NCBI GenBank assembly: GCA_034509755.1
Contig: CM067550.1
Span: 7,185,001-7,249,000, forward strand
Source: Anisodus tanguticus
Taxonomy: Eukaryota > Streptophyta > Magnoliopsida > Solanales > Solanaceae
DNA length: 64,000 nt
Direction: 5' to 3'
Of the stretch, positions 1-11,307 are shown in pieces; position 1 is the first letter of the stretch, and every line of letters begins with the position of its first letter. Made by a program: the position numbers and the translations under genes. The notes under the pieces were generated by a model that made no database searches, was not told the origin of the DNA, and worked only from the letters and a program-made list of their open reading frames with translations.

Positions 1-639
1 TATTTATAGACATGAACATGTCTATTATGAATAGACACATCAGTTGGTTACACAATTGTTGGAATTTAAACAATGCAAATGTTCATTCATGTAGGTAACT
101 GTTTCTGTACCAACTAACTGTCAATTTGAATTAATTAAAATTCAACTTTGAAATTAAACAACTGATAAAATTACTAACAATGTAGTAAGACTACTTGCAT
201 GTAGTAGGACTACTGCAAAATGTAACAGGACTATAAAACAATGTAGTGGAATTATTGGACCTTTGGGAGACCCATTTGAAAATTCTCCAACATTAATCAA
301 AATTAATACTAGTTGAAATGTAAAATTAACAGCTCATTGATCTGTAAGAGGTGCAAACCTAACCACTTACGGATATATAGTGAGTTAAAGTTTAAATATG
401 TTGACAATTTCATATTCATCAACCTTTTAAAAGAAAAAGAATTGCTAGTTACATAGCATATATAGTGAGTTCAAGTTTAAATATGTTCTCTTCCCTGCTT
501 TCACTTTTGTACTATGGAGTAATTTCTCAAACAAATATATTATCCAAGAAATTTTTGGTTATTGGTATACCGTGCCTCCACATCGAGAAGCAAGAATAAT
601 TGGAGGAACGATATTAAATTTATAATACAACTGACTTCA
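1..639. other. intergenic, no gene seen
   Basis: AT-rich sequence without a convincing reading frame. A short phrase with atatagtgagtt followed by aagtttaaatatgtt occurs twice (near 375 and 460), a small local duplication. Nothing else is supportable. Confidence 0.5.
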
Positions 640-814
640 ACTTCAATACGGTATTATCGAATACCGTATCGAATCGAAGTTAAATTTACTGTATCGAATT
701 ATCGAATCGAACTTTTTCGATTTGGTATTTAATATTTACTTTCAACTACTGATTACCAAACTACTGAACCCGAACTTTAAAAATACCAAACTAAATTTCG
801 AACGCCCACCCTTA
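640..814. mobile_element. terminal fragment of a hAT-like element
   Basis: The stretch is dense in palindromic TTCGATA/TATCGAA words, typical of hAT subterminal regions. It ends with the complement of TAAGGGTGGGCGTTCG at 799-814. That end resembles the tip of the hAT element at 18396 (TAAGGGTGGACAG). No opposite terminus or target duplication was found, so this is probably a MITE or broken end. The left limit is a guess. Confidence 0.4.
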
Positions 815-1797
815 ACTACACCCACTGCCTTGAACCAGCACGGGTACAAAGTAGTTTTGCCCAAACGAAGAAAAAATAATTAGTGCTTATGGTTTTTATA
901 AGATTTTTCTTATTTTATGAGTGTCTTCAACAACAATCATCTTGATATTAGTCTCTGATAAGGGAACTCTATGGCAAATCTAAAGAGTCAAACAATAAAA
1001 GATGGCAGATTATTTGGTTGGGAACAAGTATGAAATGCGAGTTATCTAGACACAAAGCCAAATAAGTCCAGATTAAGTCAAGTTTTTGCTTCATTTTTTT
1101 TATTTCAAAATTATAACTCATAATACGAGAATAAAATAATGTTGAGATTATTTAGAGAATATATATTTATTAAATATTTGGTTCTTTGGATTGGAATTAA
1201 AATATATACAGTTTAATATAATCATATGTTTGATTTAAACTGCATAAATAAGAATAAACTTATTTTTGAAATTTTAACCTTTTCCATTTTAGAAACCATG
1301 GAAGTAAACTTTTGAAGGATAGATGTCATTTCATTGTTTTATTTCAGAATTAGTAATTGTTAACTCCATGAAATGTGGTATAAAATTAAAAACACAGTTG
1401 TGGTATAAATAATACACGAATTGCTAATGCAAAAATAGAGAGATATACCACTTTCACAATGTAAATTCAGAGGTTTCTCTTGATGCTAAAGACACAGTAC
1501 CACCTAAAAAGCACTTTGTTGGTTTTGGAACCACTACACAATGCATTGATAAAAATGGGGATTTCAAGCATTGAGGGGCAGAATTGCAGTGCCATTTACT
1601 GAGAAAATGGTAAAAACATATCTCAGGTAGTGAGAAATACCATAGTGTAGTATAAAATTCCTTCGAATATGTTCCTAAACTCTCAAGAAACAAAATGAGA
1701 AGTACATAAACGTAACCTACTTGCTCATTTAATGAAAAAAAAAACAATTTAAGCCACACGCAAGTTCATAAAATAGATCATGAAATTAACAACATAT
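815..1797. other. 3' flank of the eS1 gene, no other gene
   Basis: AT-rich DNA lying beyond the stop codon of the minus-strand ribosomal protein gene; the proximal part should hold its 3' UTR. Open frames here lack recognisable domains. No other structure was identified. Confidence 0.5.
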
Positions 1798-4688
1798 TTA
1801 AGCTCCAACTACTTCAGTTGGCTCAGCTGCAACTTCCTCTGCCGGTCTATCCACCTTCACACCGACATCTTCTGAGTAATCACCATGAACCTACACAACC
1901 AAGAAACAATAATCTCCACATTAGTTTTTGCTACCCTCTACATTTATCACAACAAATGGAAATTAACATTATTGGACAGGGAACAACAAAATTACCTCCA
2001 TCAACCTGCCAAGGTCAAATTTAGGAGACTTCAAGATCTTGACTTTGCGAATGAACACATTCTGCAATGGGTAGATGCTTGAAGTTGCCTTCTCAATCTC
2101 TCTGCCGATTGATTCAGGGATGAACTTCTGGACCAAGTCTTTCAGATCACATGATTGTGCTTGATTAACCATGATCTCACACATCTTACGACGAATCTAA
2201 ATACCATTATTTTGAAAAGAGGAGAGATATCAATGACTTTAGCAAAATACAGGAAGGGAAAGTGTAAGCACTAGTACTCATCCCTACATTATTTCTATTG
2301 CTTATTGACTTGTACACATCAAAACAAATACTTAATAAATTTAAACCAAGCATTTGCATTTACCTGGCGAATCTGGCTTGACTGGGCGTAACAGGTTCTT
2401 TTCTGTTGGTTTGGACGCTTTTTTGTGAAGCCGATGCAAAACATTCTTAAGGTGTAGGCATCAGTTGTCTTAACATCAACATGAGCCTCAATCAATGATT
2501 GCCATTTCTTTACCAGTGACCTCAACTTATCTGTGGTGAAGTCCATACCATAAAAGTTTGTCAGGACATTTCTTCCTTGGACATCTTCAGCTCTCAGACG
2601 AATCTTCCTGAAGGAGTGATCTTCGTCATTCTGAAGATCAGCCAATGACACTTCGAACACACGATGCTTCAGGCCTTCTGAAGCAATCTGTAATGAAGGA
2701 ATGACGTTATAATTAGTTGACTTGTGTTTTCTTTGATATAGTTCACAATTCACATCAACTACTATGGCTAAACAAAGGGTGATTCCCTTTCCTTTTTTGG
2801 TTTCTCTAACAATTGTGAATCAACAAGCTAGTAATACTATGCGCATAATTTAGCCCAATTTGAGTCAAAATAGAACTTGAACTCAATTGTTCCTGCACTA
2901 ATATTTGCTTCATAAAGTTCGCTTTCATATATATACACATTGGATTTTCACAAGCAAAGCCCTTACCCCATACGACAAGCTTCATCTAGATTTGTCAATC
3001 CTATTTTATATTACTAAATATCAAGTAAACACATTCTTAATCCCACTATAAAAAGTACCTACATTTACCACAATGCCACATCAGAATAGACTTAAGCTGC
3101 TTCTAAGCCACTAGACATCATCACAATCAATGACAAGTAACCATTAATCAATGGAAAAAACAACCAAGCAAAACACTAAAATACAAAATCCACCTCTACA
3201 TTTCCAAAATATCCTTAGTGAATGTCATGATTTAGTGATAAATATTCTTAAAAATTAAAATTAAAAGACAATTGAAACATTAATTCAAAGCAAATAATCA
3301 CCTTTGTACCCTGTGTACGGGTAACAAGGGTCTTCCCAACATTGCGGACACCAAATACTGATGGAGCCTTGATATCATACCAATCCTTTTTAGCATATGG
3401 ATCAGCTCTGTATCCACCAAAAAGAATCAAATCAACAAAATAAACATTAAAAACATATTTAACTAAATACCAAGAGCACAGTAACTAAAAAAGATTGAAA
3501 CTTTGGCACTAGAACTAACAAAAAAAGAAAAGAACACACTCACCCAAAATAAAACAACCAAAGAAACATTTCAAAACTAGTTTAATAAATACCCAGGTTA
3601 CAGAAAGACAAAAAAGATTGAAACTTTGCTATAAAACTAAGGAATTTTAATAACATGTTTAACAAAATACCCACAGCACAGTAACCAAAAAATTGGAACT
3701 TCGGCAATAGAACTAACAAAATAGAAAGAGCACACACCCACCCAAAAAGAAAACAACCAAAAAAACATTTCAAAACTATTTTAATAAATACCCAGATTAC
3801 GAAAAACAAAAAAAGATTGAAACTTTGCTATAAAACTAAATACACAGATTCTATAAAGACAAAAAGATTGAAACTTTGCTACTCCCTCCGTTCCAATTTG
3901 TTTGACACTTTTAGCTTTTAGAGAGTCAAATGTGTTGTTCTTTAACCGTAATTTTTTCATGTCTTTTAAATATTTTAAACTATTAATTATGGTGACTTGT
4001 ACTACTTTTTATAAGTAGTTTCAGAATATATAAATTTTATTTCAAAAAATTTAAAATTCTATGTTCAAACACAAAGTCAAAAATTAAAAAGTTTTAATCT
4101 CGAAAAGCGAAAAGTGTCAAACAAATTGGGACAGAGAGATCATAATACCCAGATTAGATAAAAAAAAGATTGAATCTTTGCTATAAAACTAAATACCCCA
4201 GATTACATAATGACAAAAAGATTGAAATTTTGCTATAAAACAGAATACCCAGATTATATAAATTCAAAAATATTGAAACTTTACTAGTCCCTCTTCACAA
4301 TTTATATGTTTCCTTTTTAGTCCGTCGTAAAAAGAATGACACATTTTCTTATTTGAAAATAATTTAACTTTAAACTTATCTTCTTTGCTTAACGAAATGA
4401 TCTATAACCACACAATTAACTGACTTATTTTAGCCCGCGAGATTTAAAAATCTTTCTTTATTTCATAAACTTCGTGATCAGTCAAACTACATCATATAAA
4501 TTGGGATGGAAAGAGTATAAAACTAAGGAAAAAAGATCTTACGCTTTCTTCTTGCCCCCCTTCTTGCCTTTGGAAATTCGTTTGTTCTTACTGTAATACA
4601 AACAAAAATGCAAAAAGGGTTAGATATTAAATATTACATTAAAATATAAAGTGTGCAAATGTGATATTTGAGTATACCCGACGGCCAT
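1798..4688 (-). CDS. RPS3A: 40S ribosomal protein eS1 (S3a), six exons, complete
   Basis: Cytosolic small-subunit ribosomal protein eS1 (S3a; Cyc07 in older plant papers), part of the 40S platform near the mRNA exit. Minus-strand exons: 4678-4688, 4543-4590, 3302-3407, 2364-2687, 1996-2196 and 1798-1890. All introns are GT-AG and phases match. The sum is 783 nt, giving 260 aa plus stop, the usual plant length. The start is MAVGKNKRISKGKKGGKK, the basic N-terminus of the family, encoded across the 11-nt first exon. Other family blocks seen are DPYAKKDWYDIKAPSVF, VFEVSLADLQNDEDH, GRNVLTNFYGMDFTTDK, RTCYAQSSQIRQ, KFIPESIGREIEKATSS and the acidic end EEVAAEPTEVVGA. No frameshift or stop interrupts it. 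Intron 2 (3408-4542) carries two Stowaway-like MITEs and local repeats. The promoter shows telo-box and site II motifs. Family assignment is certain; which paralog it is cannot be told. Confidence 0.97.
3465..3880. repeat. local tandem duplications in eS1 intron 2
   Basis: Two copies of a roughly 190-bp unit, beginning near 3470 and 3665, share the phrases gcacagtaac, attggaac/attgaaac and aaacatttcaaaacta. A shorter phrase, agattgaaactttgctataa, recurs near 3610, 3815, 4170 and in weaker form further along. The intron has grown by repeated slippage or duplication, and MITEs inserted later into it. Confidence 0.6.
3882..4140. mobile_element. Stowaway-like MITE
   Basis: The left end CTCCCTCCGTTCCAATTTG and the right end are inverted copies, each followed internally by TTTGACAC (right arm GTGTCAAACAAATTGGGA at 4114-4131). 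The 259-bp size, AT-rich non-coding interior, CTCCCTCCGT tip and flanking TA on the left match Tc1/mariner Stowaway MITEs. The right TA is altered. It lies in intron 2 of the eS1 gene. Confidence 0.8.
4287..4515. mobile_element. second Stowaway-like MITE
   Basis: Terminal inverted repeats GTCCCTCTTCACAATTTATA and (complement) ACTCTTTCCATCCCAATTTATA bound a 229-bp AT-rich non-coding insert flanked by TA on both sides (4285-4286 and 4516-4517). Same superfamily as the element at 3882 but a different subfamily. It sits 27 bases from the eS1 exon 2 splice donor (4541-4542). Confidence 0.75.
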
Positions 4689-4754
4689 GGTCGAGCTTCT
4701 AAGCTATGCAAAGAGATAGAAACGCTAAGACTATACTGAGCTCGACGACGGCTT

Positions 4755-4885
4755 CAATGCCAAACCCTATGTATTTAATCCAACCCTGATGATCTTTGTA
4801 GAGATCTTATTGGCCCATTGATTTATTGGCATTTTTATTATGGACCACTGATAAATGGGCTCAGCCTCTTTCAGAAGTGGGCTTA
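4755..4885 (-). promoter_or_regulatory. eS1 promoter: telo-box and site II elements
   Basis: AAACCCTA lies at 4762-4769, a telo-box (interstitial telomere motif). Three TGGGCY site II motifs follow upstream: 4812-4817 (as GGCCCA), 4856-4861 and 4878-4883. A TTAAATA-like word on the minus strand lies near 4772-4779. The telo-box plus site II combination is established knowledge for plant ribosomal protein promoters (TCP and Pur-alpha type regulators, growth-linked expression). The arrangement supports transcription starting around 4700-4760. Confidence 0.75.
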
Positions 4886-4979
4886 TCCTTTTGAAATTAG
4901 AGAACTTTACACAACTAAACAATGTTAAAAACTACATAATTAGTTGAATGAATCTTAAATGGACAATTCGCATGAAAGT

Positions 4980-5372
4980 CCTTATTTCGGGGTGGTCTTC
5001 ATTTTTTCAGCTCAAATTAAAAATCTTTAATTTTGGTCCTTCGTCTAAAACCCTTGAGTTTCTGGTTAGAATTCTCGCTCAGTTAAAAAATTAAAAAAAA
5101 ATCGCAAGACATAATTTGAATTCGCAAGGCAGAGTTTCAAACTCTACAGAAAGAGTTTCAAACTCTATCTTAAGACAGAGTTTGCCTTTAGGCATAAAAT
5201 AAATTATGTCTTGCTAATCCAAACTCTATCTTGCGATTTTTTTAAAATTTTTGCCTGAGCAAGGGTTCGAACTAGAACCTCGAAGTATTTTTAAGCGAAT
5301 AACAAAAATTAAAGATTCTACATTTGAGGGGAAAAAATTAAAGATCAGTGCCTTTGAAAATAAATACGAGCA
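4980..5372. repeat. long imperfect inverted repeat, MITE-like
   Basis: The arms run inward from both sides. Left, the phrases tctttaattttggtcc, ggttagaattctcgctcag and aaaatcgcaagacataattt mirror right-side phrases aaattatgtcttgc, cttgcgattttttt, gcctgagcaagggttcgaac and aaaaattaaagat. The interior holds repeated gagtttcaaactct words. The structure would fold into one large hairpin. No coding capacity and no clear target duplication were seen. Confidence 0.6.
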
Positions 5373-6366
5373 AAAAATAATGTTAAATTAGAGGTAAATT
5401 TTATTTTTATTTTATTTGAATGAATATTCATAGAAAAGTAAATTTTTTTTTTTATTGCATATTTGATTACGATATAAAATATTTAATATAACAACAAAAA
5501 AATCTTGATAAATATTTAGAAGGTAGACATCTATCCACACTATTTGAAAGATATTTTAAATTAAAAATCTGGTTTAAGTCATCGACAGCCTTTTAAAGTT
5601 ATTCACAAAATTTACTTAAAACACCTAAATCCAACTGTATACCTGTTGAACACCTATATTATTAAAATGTATACATATTAAATACTTTTTGCTGACATGA
5701 CAAAGAATGTGTAATGCACACAAGACAGGCCTATGAAAGTGCATTGTTTGTCCAAATTTTTATCTCTTCTTCGTTGTGTTATCTCCTTACCGCAAATCCA
5801 CCACCATTATGCCATCGCCGACACCATCACCATCTACAACTCCTTCCCCTTCTTTCTTGATCTCCAACCATTCACCTTCTCCACATCACTTCGTTTTAAT
5901 TTCCTCCAGATTTGTCGCCACCACTCACACTTCTCTTTCCCCTTCTTTCTCCAATTATTATCTCTTCCACACACCACCTCGTTTTCCTCCATATATGTCG
6001 TCGTCAGTGTTTTTCTTCCTCCTTAGCCTTTCAAACGACCAACCACAACCTTCAGATCTGCCACTTGTTTGCCTATCGTTGTCGTGATGACGCGGTTGAA
6101 TGTTCATTCGATCCAATACCCTCCTTATAGCAGTGAAAGTACGCTTGATTCCGTCGATAGAACAAAAATCGCTTCTTTAATGGATTAGTGTCAAGCTTTT
6201 CTTTGTTCCATTTCAGCATTCCTGCATGACCTAAATTTCAGGTATGTCCTTTGCCTTGAATGAACTCACGTCCTTCTCTAGTGGCTTCAGGCGCTCAAGT
6301 TTGCGTCATTCTTCCGGTGTTAACGGGTCACGTCGTCCACATGCTTCTTGCCCTACCCGTGCTCTT
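5373..6366. other. intergenic, low-complexity frames only
   Basis: Contains a Ser/Pro-rich open frame region (about 5730-6130) caused by CT-rich, pyrimidine-biased sequence, with no recognisable domain or splice-supported gene. The stretch around 5600-5735 resembles a dispersed Solanaceae repeat, but I could not find its ends. Confidence 0.4.
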
Positions 6367-6470
6367 AATCAAAGCGGGGATAGAATATATGTTCTACATG
6401 TCCATAAAAATATAATTTTAGTAAGTTATTTCATCTAAATCAGAGCGATGGTAGAATTTCTCTTCTACAT
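6367..6470. repeat. 71-bp tandem repeat, left part
   Basis: The unit runs from tctacatgtccataaaaat through gtaagttatttcatct to gagcgatggtagaattt and restarts at 6464. The array is interrupted by the Copia insertion at 6471 and resumes at 10851. Confidence 0.75.
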
Positions 6471-6638
6471 TGTAGAATTCTATTAATCTCGCTTGGGAAG
6501 TCTTTCTCATTAATACAATATATATAGTGTGTACAATGTGAAATCTTAATACAAAAGGGATTCTATAATTACCATAATTATACAACACTAATAATTATAA
6601 AATATATGGTAAATATTCTACTAATATTCACTAATACA
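6471..6638 (-). repeat. 3' LTR of the Copia element
   Basis: Starts TGTAGAATTCTATTAATCTC and ends CACTAATACA on the plus strand, so it reads TG...CA in element orientation. It matches the copy at 10683 along its whole length with scattered substitutions. Confidence 0.9.
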
Positions 6639-6639
6639 A

Positions 6640-9600
6640 CCCCCTCAATCGGAGCGGGAGGAGGTCGGACGCTTAGACTGGATCTGAAATCGAGGAATAA
6701 CTGTCAAGGAGTCCTTTAGTAAATATATCCACATACTGATATGAAGAAGACACATGAAATACCTTGACATGTCTGATAGCAACCTTCTCACGAATAAAAT
6801 ATATTTCCATCTCAATGTGTTTGGTTCGCTGATGCTGAATCGGATTGTGAGATAATTAAACAGTAGATATGTTATCACAATAGACTATAGACGCCTTACG
6901 CAAAGGACAATGAAGCTCCAAAAGTAGATTTCTGAGCCAACAGATCTCAGCAACAACATTTGCAACGCCTCTGTACTCTGCTTCGCACTCGAACGAGATA
7001 GTGTGGCCTGTCTCTTGCAGACCGTGAAGATAGATTATCCCCTAAGAATACATAATAGACGGAGGTGGAGCATCGCGTGTCCGGAAAACCTGCCTAATCT
7101 GCATCCGTATATGATAGTAATCCGGTAGGTGCAGAGGGGTATAAATGTAATCCATGATCAAATGTGCCCTTAATGTATCTGATGATACGCTTAAGGGTAG
7201 TAAAATGAGGCTCCCTGTGGGCATGCATAAACAGGCACACTTGTTGAACAACATAAGCAATATCAGGCCTGGTGAATGTGAGATACTGTAGTGCACTTGC
7301 AAAACTCCTGTAAAGTGTGGGATCGGACACCGGATTACCATAAACAACATTAAGCTTTGATTTAGTGTCAACTGGAATGGATATAATCTTGCAGTTTGTC
7401 ATTTTACCATGTATACTATCTCATCTGCATACTTACGCTGACATAGAAATATAGAGTCTGCAGACCTAGTCACTGATATCCCCAAAAAATAACTTAGCTT
7501 TCCCAAGTCGGTCATGGCAAATTCGTCTTTGAGCAATGCAATTATCTCATTTTTCAATAGATCAGATGATGCAGTAAGCACAACGTCATCCACATATAAT
7601 AATAAATAAGCGATGATGTTACCTCGATGAAAGATGAAAAGATAATAATCGCACTTGCTACATACAAATGCAATTGGCATAAGATATTGTGCAAACCGAT
7701 CATACCATGCTCTAGGGGATTGTTTCAGACCATAAAGTGACTTACGGAGATGACATACATACTGATGGGATGCTGGATGGACAAAACCAGGCGGTTGGTG
7801 CATGTAAACAGTTTCTTTCAAGTCCTTATGTAAAAACACATTTTTCACATCAAGCTGATGAATGGGTCAATGCTTACCCATAGCAATACTCAGAACGGTG
7901 CGAATGGTAGTCGGTTTAACAACCGAACTGAATGTCTCGCCACAATCAATACCCTCATGATGATTAGTATCATTAACCACAAGTCTGGCCTTATATCTCT
8001 CTAGGTCACCACTGTCTCTGAATTTGTGATGAAAAAGTCACATGCATCGGATCACATTCACCCATCCGGTCTAGGAACCAAATCCCAAGTATGCTATTTT
8101 GTTAAAGCATTAAATTCATCACACATGGTTGCATTCCAATTAAGGTATTGTTTGGCTAATTTTGGTCTTTTGGGAATTGGGGAGATGGTTTGTGTGGATA
8201 GGTTAAATTGGACTTTAGGTTTGAAAATCCTGTGTTAGGCACGGGTTTTCATATGATGTGAGGGGGAAGGGGTAGTCTAGTTTTTGGGTATGGTTTGAGG
8301 GTCGGGTTCAGATAGTGGGGTTGGGTCCGAGATTAGGTGTGGTGGTGGAATCGGGTTCTGAAAAGGGGGGACGATGGAGTGGTGAACATCTGGGGTTGTC
8401 AATGGGGTCGGTGGTAGCACCGGTCTGGGTAGAACAAGGTTGGTGGTGGTGGGTGTTGTAGGGTAGGATGTCGATGACGGTTTATGACTAGAGTGGTGGT
8501 CCGGTGGTGTAATAATGGTGGTGCAGTCTGGGTTTCCGATAACCGATGGGGGTGCTGGAATATGATGGGACTGTGGATCGATGTCGGTCTGGAGTGATAA
8601 CACAGCGGTAGAGAAGATGTCTGGTTGTGATACTGAGTCGACGGGCCGACTGCCGGTGGTGGTGGAAGTCGGCGACGGTCGTGATAGAGAGCGGGAATGT
8701 GACAGGGAGGCAGTGGGGCGATTTTCGGTGGTGGTAGACGGTGCCGGGATAGTGGGGTTGGTGGTGTCACCACCGATGACTGGACTACCGATGGTGGCAG
8801 TTGGTGCGTCTACCGCTGCCGGAATAGTGGTCGTATGACGAAATGCCTGTCGGACAAGCGGTGATGAGTCTGGATCTTCTAGTAATTGGTAATTAGTGAC
8901 TCAAATTTTTTTGATGTTGTCAAACGGGAAGACATATTCGACAAAGGTGGTGTGGCGAGAAATTATAATTTTTTCGGTGGGGAGCTCATAGCACAGGTAC
9001 CTCCTATGGTTTGACGGGAAACCTAGGAAGGCGCACGGAGTAGACCGGGGTGTTAATTTGTGAGGTGCCGTGGATGTCATATTTGGGTAATATAGACAAT
9101 CGAAAATTCTAAGGTGGTCATAGGTGGGGATCCGACGGTAGAGAATTTTGGTGGATGTCCTATTTTAAATCGCACGGGTAGGTAGATTGTTAAGAATGTT
9201 TTATGCCATTTTTAATGCATATACCCAAAAAGTAAGGGGGAGAGACACATGAAAAATGAGGGTACGAATCATATTATTAATGGTTCGGAGAATTCTTTCG
9301 GCTTTTCCATTTTAAGGGGAGGTATGGGGGCATGAGAAACGAAAAATCATGTCGTTATCCGCACAAAATTTATGAAAGAAAGAATTATTAAACTCACGAC
9401 CATTATCACATTGAAACAATTTTATGTCTTTTTTAAATTACGTTTTAACCAGTGTACGAAACTTAACAAATTTGGAGAACACTTGAGATTTGAGTTTGAG
9501 TGCATAGACCCAACGAAATTGAGAGAAATCATCTAAAAATACCAGACAATATTTGTGGCCTAAGTTGCTAGTTATGGGAGATGTCCATACATCAGCGTGA

Positions 9601-10203
9601 ATAATATCAAAGGGAGAGAAAGTAGTACTCATAGAAGTCGCAAATGGTAGTCTAACGTATTTTCCTAACTGATACGAGGAGCAATTATGAGAAAGATTTC
9701 CTTTGTTGCATTGGATTAAATTTCAATTTCTAAGAGAATAAAAAACGTTAGAACCCGGATGACCAAGTCTACTATGCCACGTAGAAGGAGATATGGTTGT
9801 TAAAACATTGAGCGGATGTGGGTAGGAACGGATATAGGTCCCCCTCACTATTGCATATCGTAAGGAGTTTTCCGGTACGGAGGTCCGTTACGGAAAATCC
9901 AAACATGTCAAAATTAATTGAGACAAAATTATCGGTGGAAAATTTTCTTACAGAAATTAGATTTTTGATAATGTGTGGGGCATAAAGGACGTTTTGAAGA
10001 GAGAAGTGTGGATGCGGTGGTGGGGTAAGTGTGTGGCCATATCCTTGAATTGAAATGCGATGACCATTACCGACCATAATAGATTGTGGAGTTGGTAACT
10101 GACGCATTTGAGGAAGATTACCTGAATTGTTGGTGACATGAGACGTGACGCCCGTATCCATATACCACACATTATCGGGCCATTGACGGGTCAAGAAAGC
10201 CAT
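6640..10203 (-). pseudogene. Copia pol polyprotein remnant
   Basis: Protease at about 10172-9770 shows WYMDTGVTSHVTNN with the catalytic DTG intact, then the pre-integrase region (IIKNLISVRKF). Integrase fragments with HADVWTSP and LVFLDDFSQFRWVY lie at 9632-9438, and CDNGREFNN near 9400. A proline-rich linker fills 8870-8270. The pre-RT phrase FKPKVQFNLSTQTISPIP is near 8220. Reverse transcriptase at 7848-7399 keeps LLLYVDDVVL. RNase H continues from 7402 to 6640, ending in DFRSSLSVRPPP-like sequence. Many frameshifts and stops break the frame, so no functional polyprotein is possible. It is transcribed, if at all, from the 5' LTR at 10683. Confidence 0.88.
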
Positions 10204-10682
10204 TAATTTGTTCTCGGGTAAAGGATAAAATAATGGACATGCACGGATTCAAGGAAAAGCAGACAACAAACAGGGTTGCTTTCGGTTATGGGGAGGCAGT
10301 GAAGCACAAAAACCGAGGCAACATAGTAGTCGGATGACTTTGAAACAAAAAAAAGGGGGACAACTTACTGCCCGAGGGGCAGTGAGTAGGAGACAGGGAA
10401 GACAGAGGTCACAGGCTGCTGCTGCAGGTATTAGAGAAGTTTTGTTTTGGTTCTTGGTAAGTGAACAGACAAAGCAGAAAGGTGTTGCTTTGTTCTTCGG
10501 GAAAGGAAGAGCTAAATAGAGAAGTAGCTGTTATTTTTTTGGAAAAAAGAAAAAGGGAGGGACAAGCCTGTTTGTTTCTCTGACACACAGAGAAAAGAGA
10601 AGAGAGCACATGTCTGTCTCAGGCAGGCCGTCGGAAAAAGAAAGGAAAAATTTAGATTTTGGGGTTTAGGCTCCTGATATCA

Positions 10683-10850
10683 TGTAGAATTGTATTAATC
10701 TCCCTTGGGGAGTCTTTCTCATTAATACAATATATATATAGTGTGTACAACGTGGAATTCTAATACAAAAGGGATTCTATAATTACCATAATTATACAAC
10801 ACTAATAATTATAAAATATATGGTGAATATTCTACTAATATTCACTAATA
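10683..10850 (-). repeat. 5' LTR of the Copia element
   Basis: Near-identical to 6471-6638. Its outer end reads CACTAATA directly before the TACAT duplication, so the terminal CA appears lost. This LTR would hold the element's promoter in minus orientation. Confidence 0.85.
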
Positions 10851-10965
10851 TACATGTTCATAGAATTTTAATTATAGTAAGTTATTTCATCTTAATCTGA
10901 GCGACGATAGGATTTTTTTTTCTACACGTCCATAAAAATTTGATTCTAGTAAGCTATTTACCTTT
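10851..10965. repeat. 71-bp tandem repeat, right part
   Basis: Continues the array split by the Copia element: gttcatagaattttaatta, gtaagttatttcatctta and gagcgacgatagga, then a third start tctacacgtccataaaaat at 10921. Removing the element and one TACAT restores a regular 71-72 bp period. Confidence 0.75.
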
Positions 10966-11307
10966 TCTATATATTCAATTCACACTTATTATAAACAATT
11001 TCCTACACTGTCGTCAATATAAAACTTATCTCTAACATAAAATAACCATAGAAATTACCACCTCAAACAAGGAACAGAGACGAGCTGAAATCAGTAGCAA
11101 ATTCATTCCCTCCAAAAAGATCACCAACAACAAAAAAAGGAATGAAAAAACCCATTTTGAGGTCAATAGGGGATGCCATCACGAGTGATATAATAATTAG
11201 CTGCGATAGATGATGAGAAGCTTTGCATGTATGGTTTATTAGCATGAATATTTCTTTTCATTTGTCGAATCATGGCGAGTTTATTGTAAGCTTAAACATC
11301 ACGATTA
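10966..11307. other. intergenic, nothing recognised
   Basis: Short AT-rich spacer between the tandem repeat and the 3' tail of the LINE. Small open frames lack domains. Confidence 0.5.

Larger units (their letters stand above)
6471..10850 (-). mobile_element. Copia LTR retrotransposon, nearly full length, decayed
   Basis: A 4.4-kb element on the minus strand with two similar 168-bp LTRs and a target duplication TACAT at 6466-6470 and 10851-10855. Next to the 3' LTR is a polypurine tract (minus TTGAGGGGG, near 6640-6650). The primer site next to the 5' LTR, minus TGATATCAGGAGCC, is a mutated match to initiator Met tRNA. Domain order on the minus strand is protease, integrase, proline-rich linker, reverse transcriptase, RNase H, the Copia order. 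The space between the 5' LTR and protease lacks a recognisable gag. Related copies lie at 26060, 52729 and 62521. Confidence 0.92.

Noticed and set aside
5733..6130. Three overlapping open frames, Ser/Pro-rich, which might be a small secreted protein
   Set aside because: Pyrimidine-rich DNA gives open frames in all three phases with no preferred one, no domain and no splice or promoter support.
8581..8838. Plus-strand frame of 85 codons
   Set aside because: It is the antisense of the proline-rich linker of the minus-strand Copia pol.
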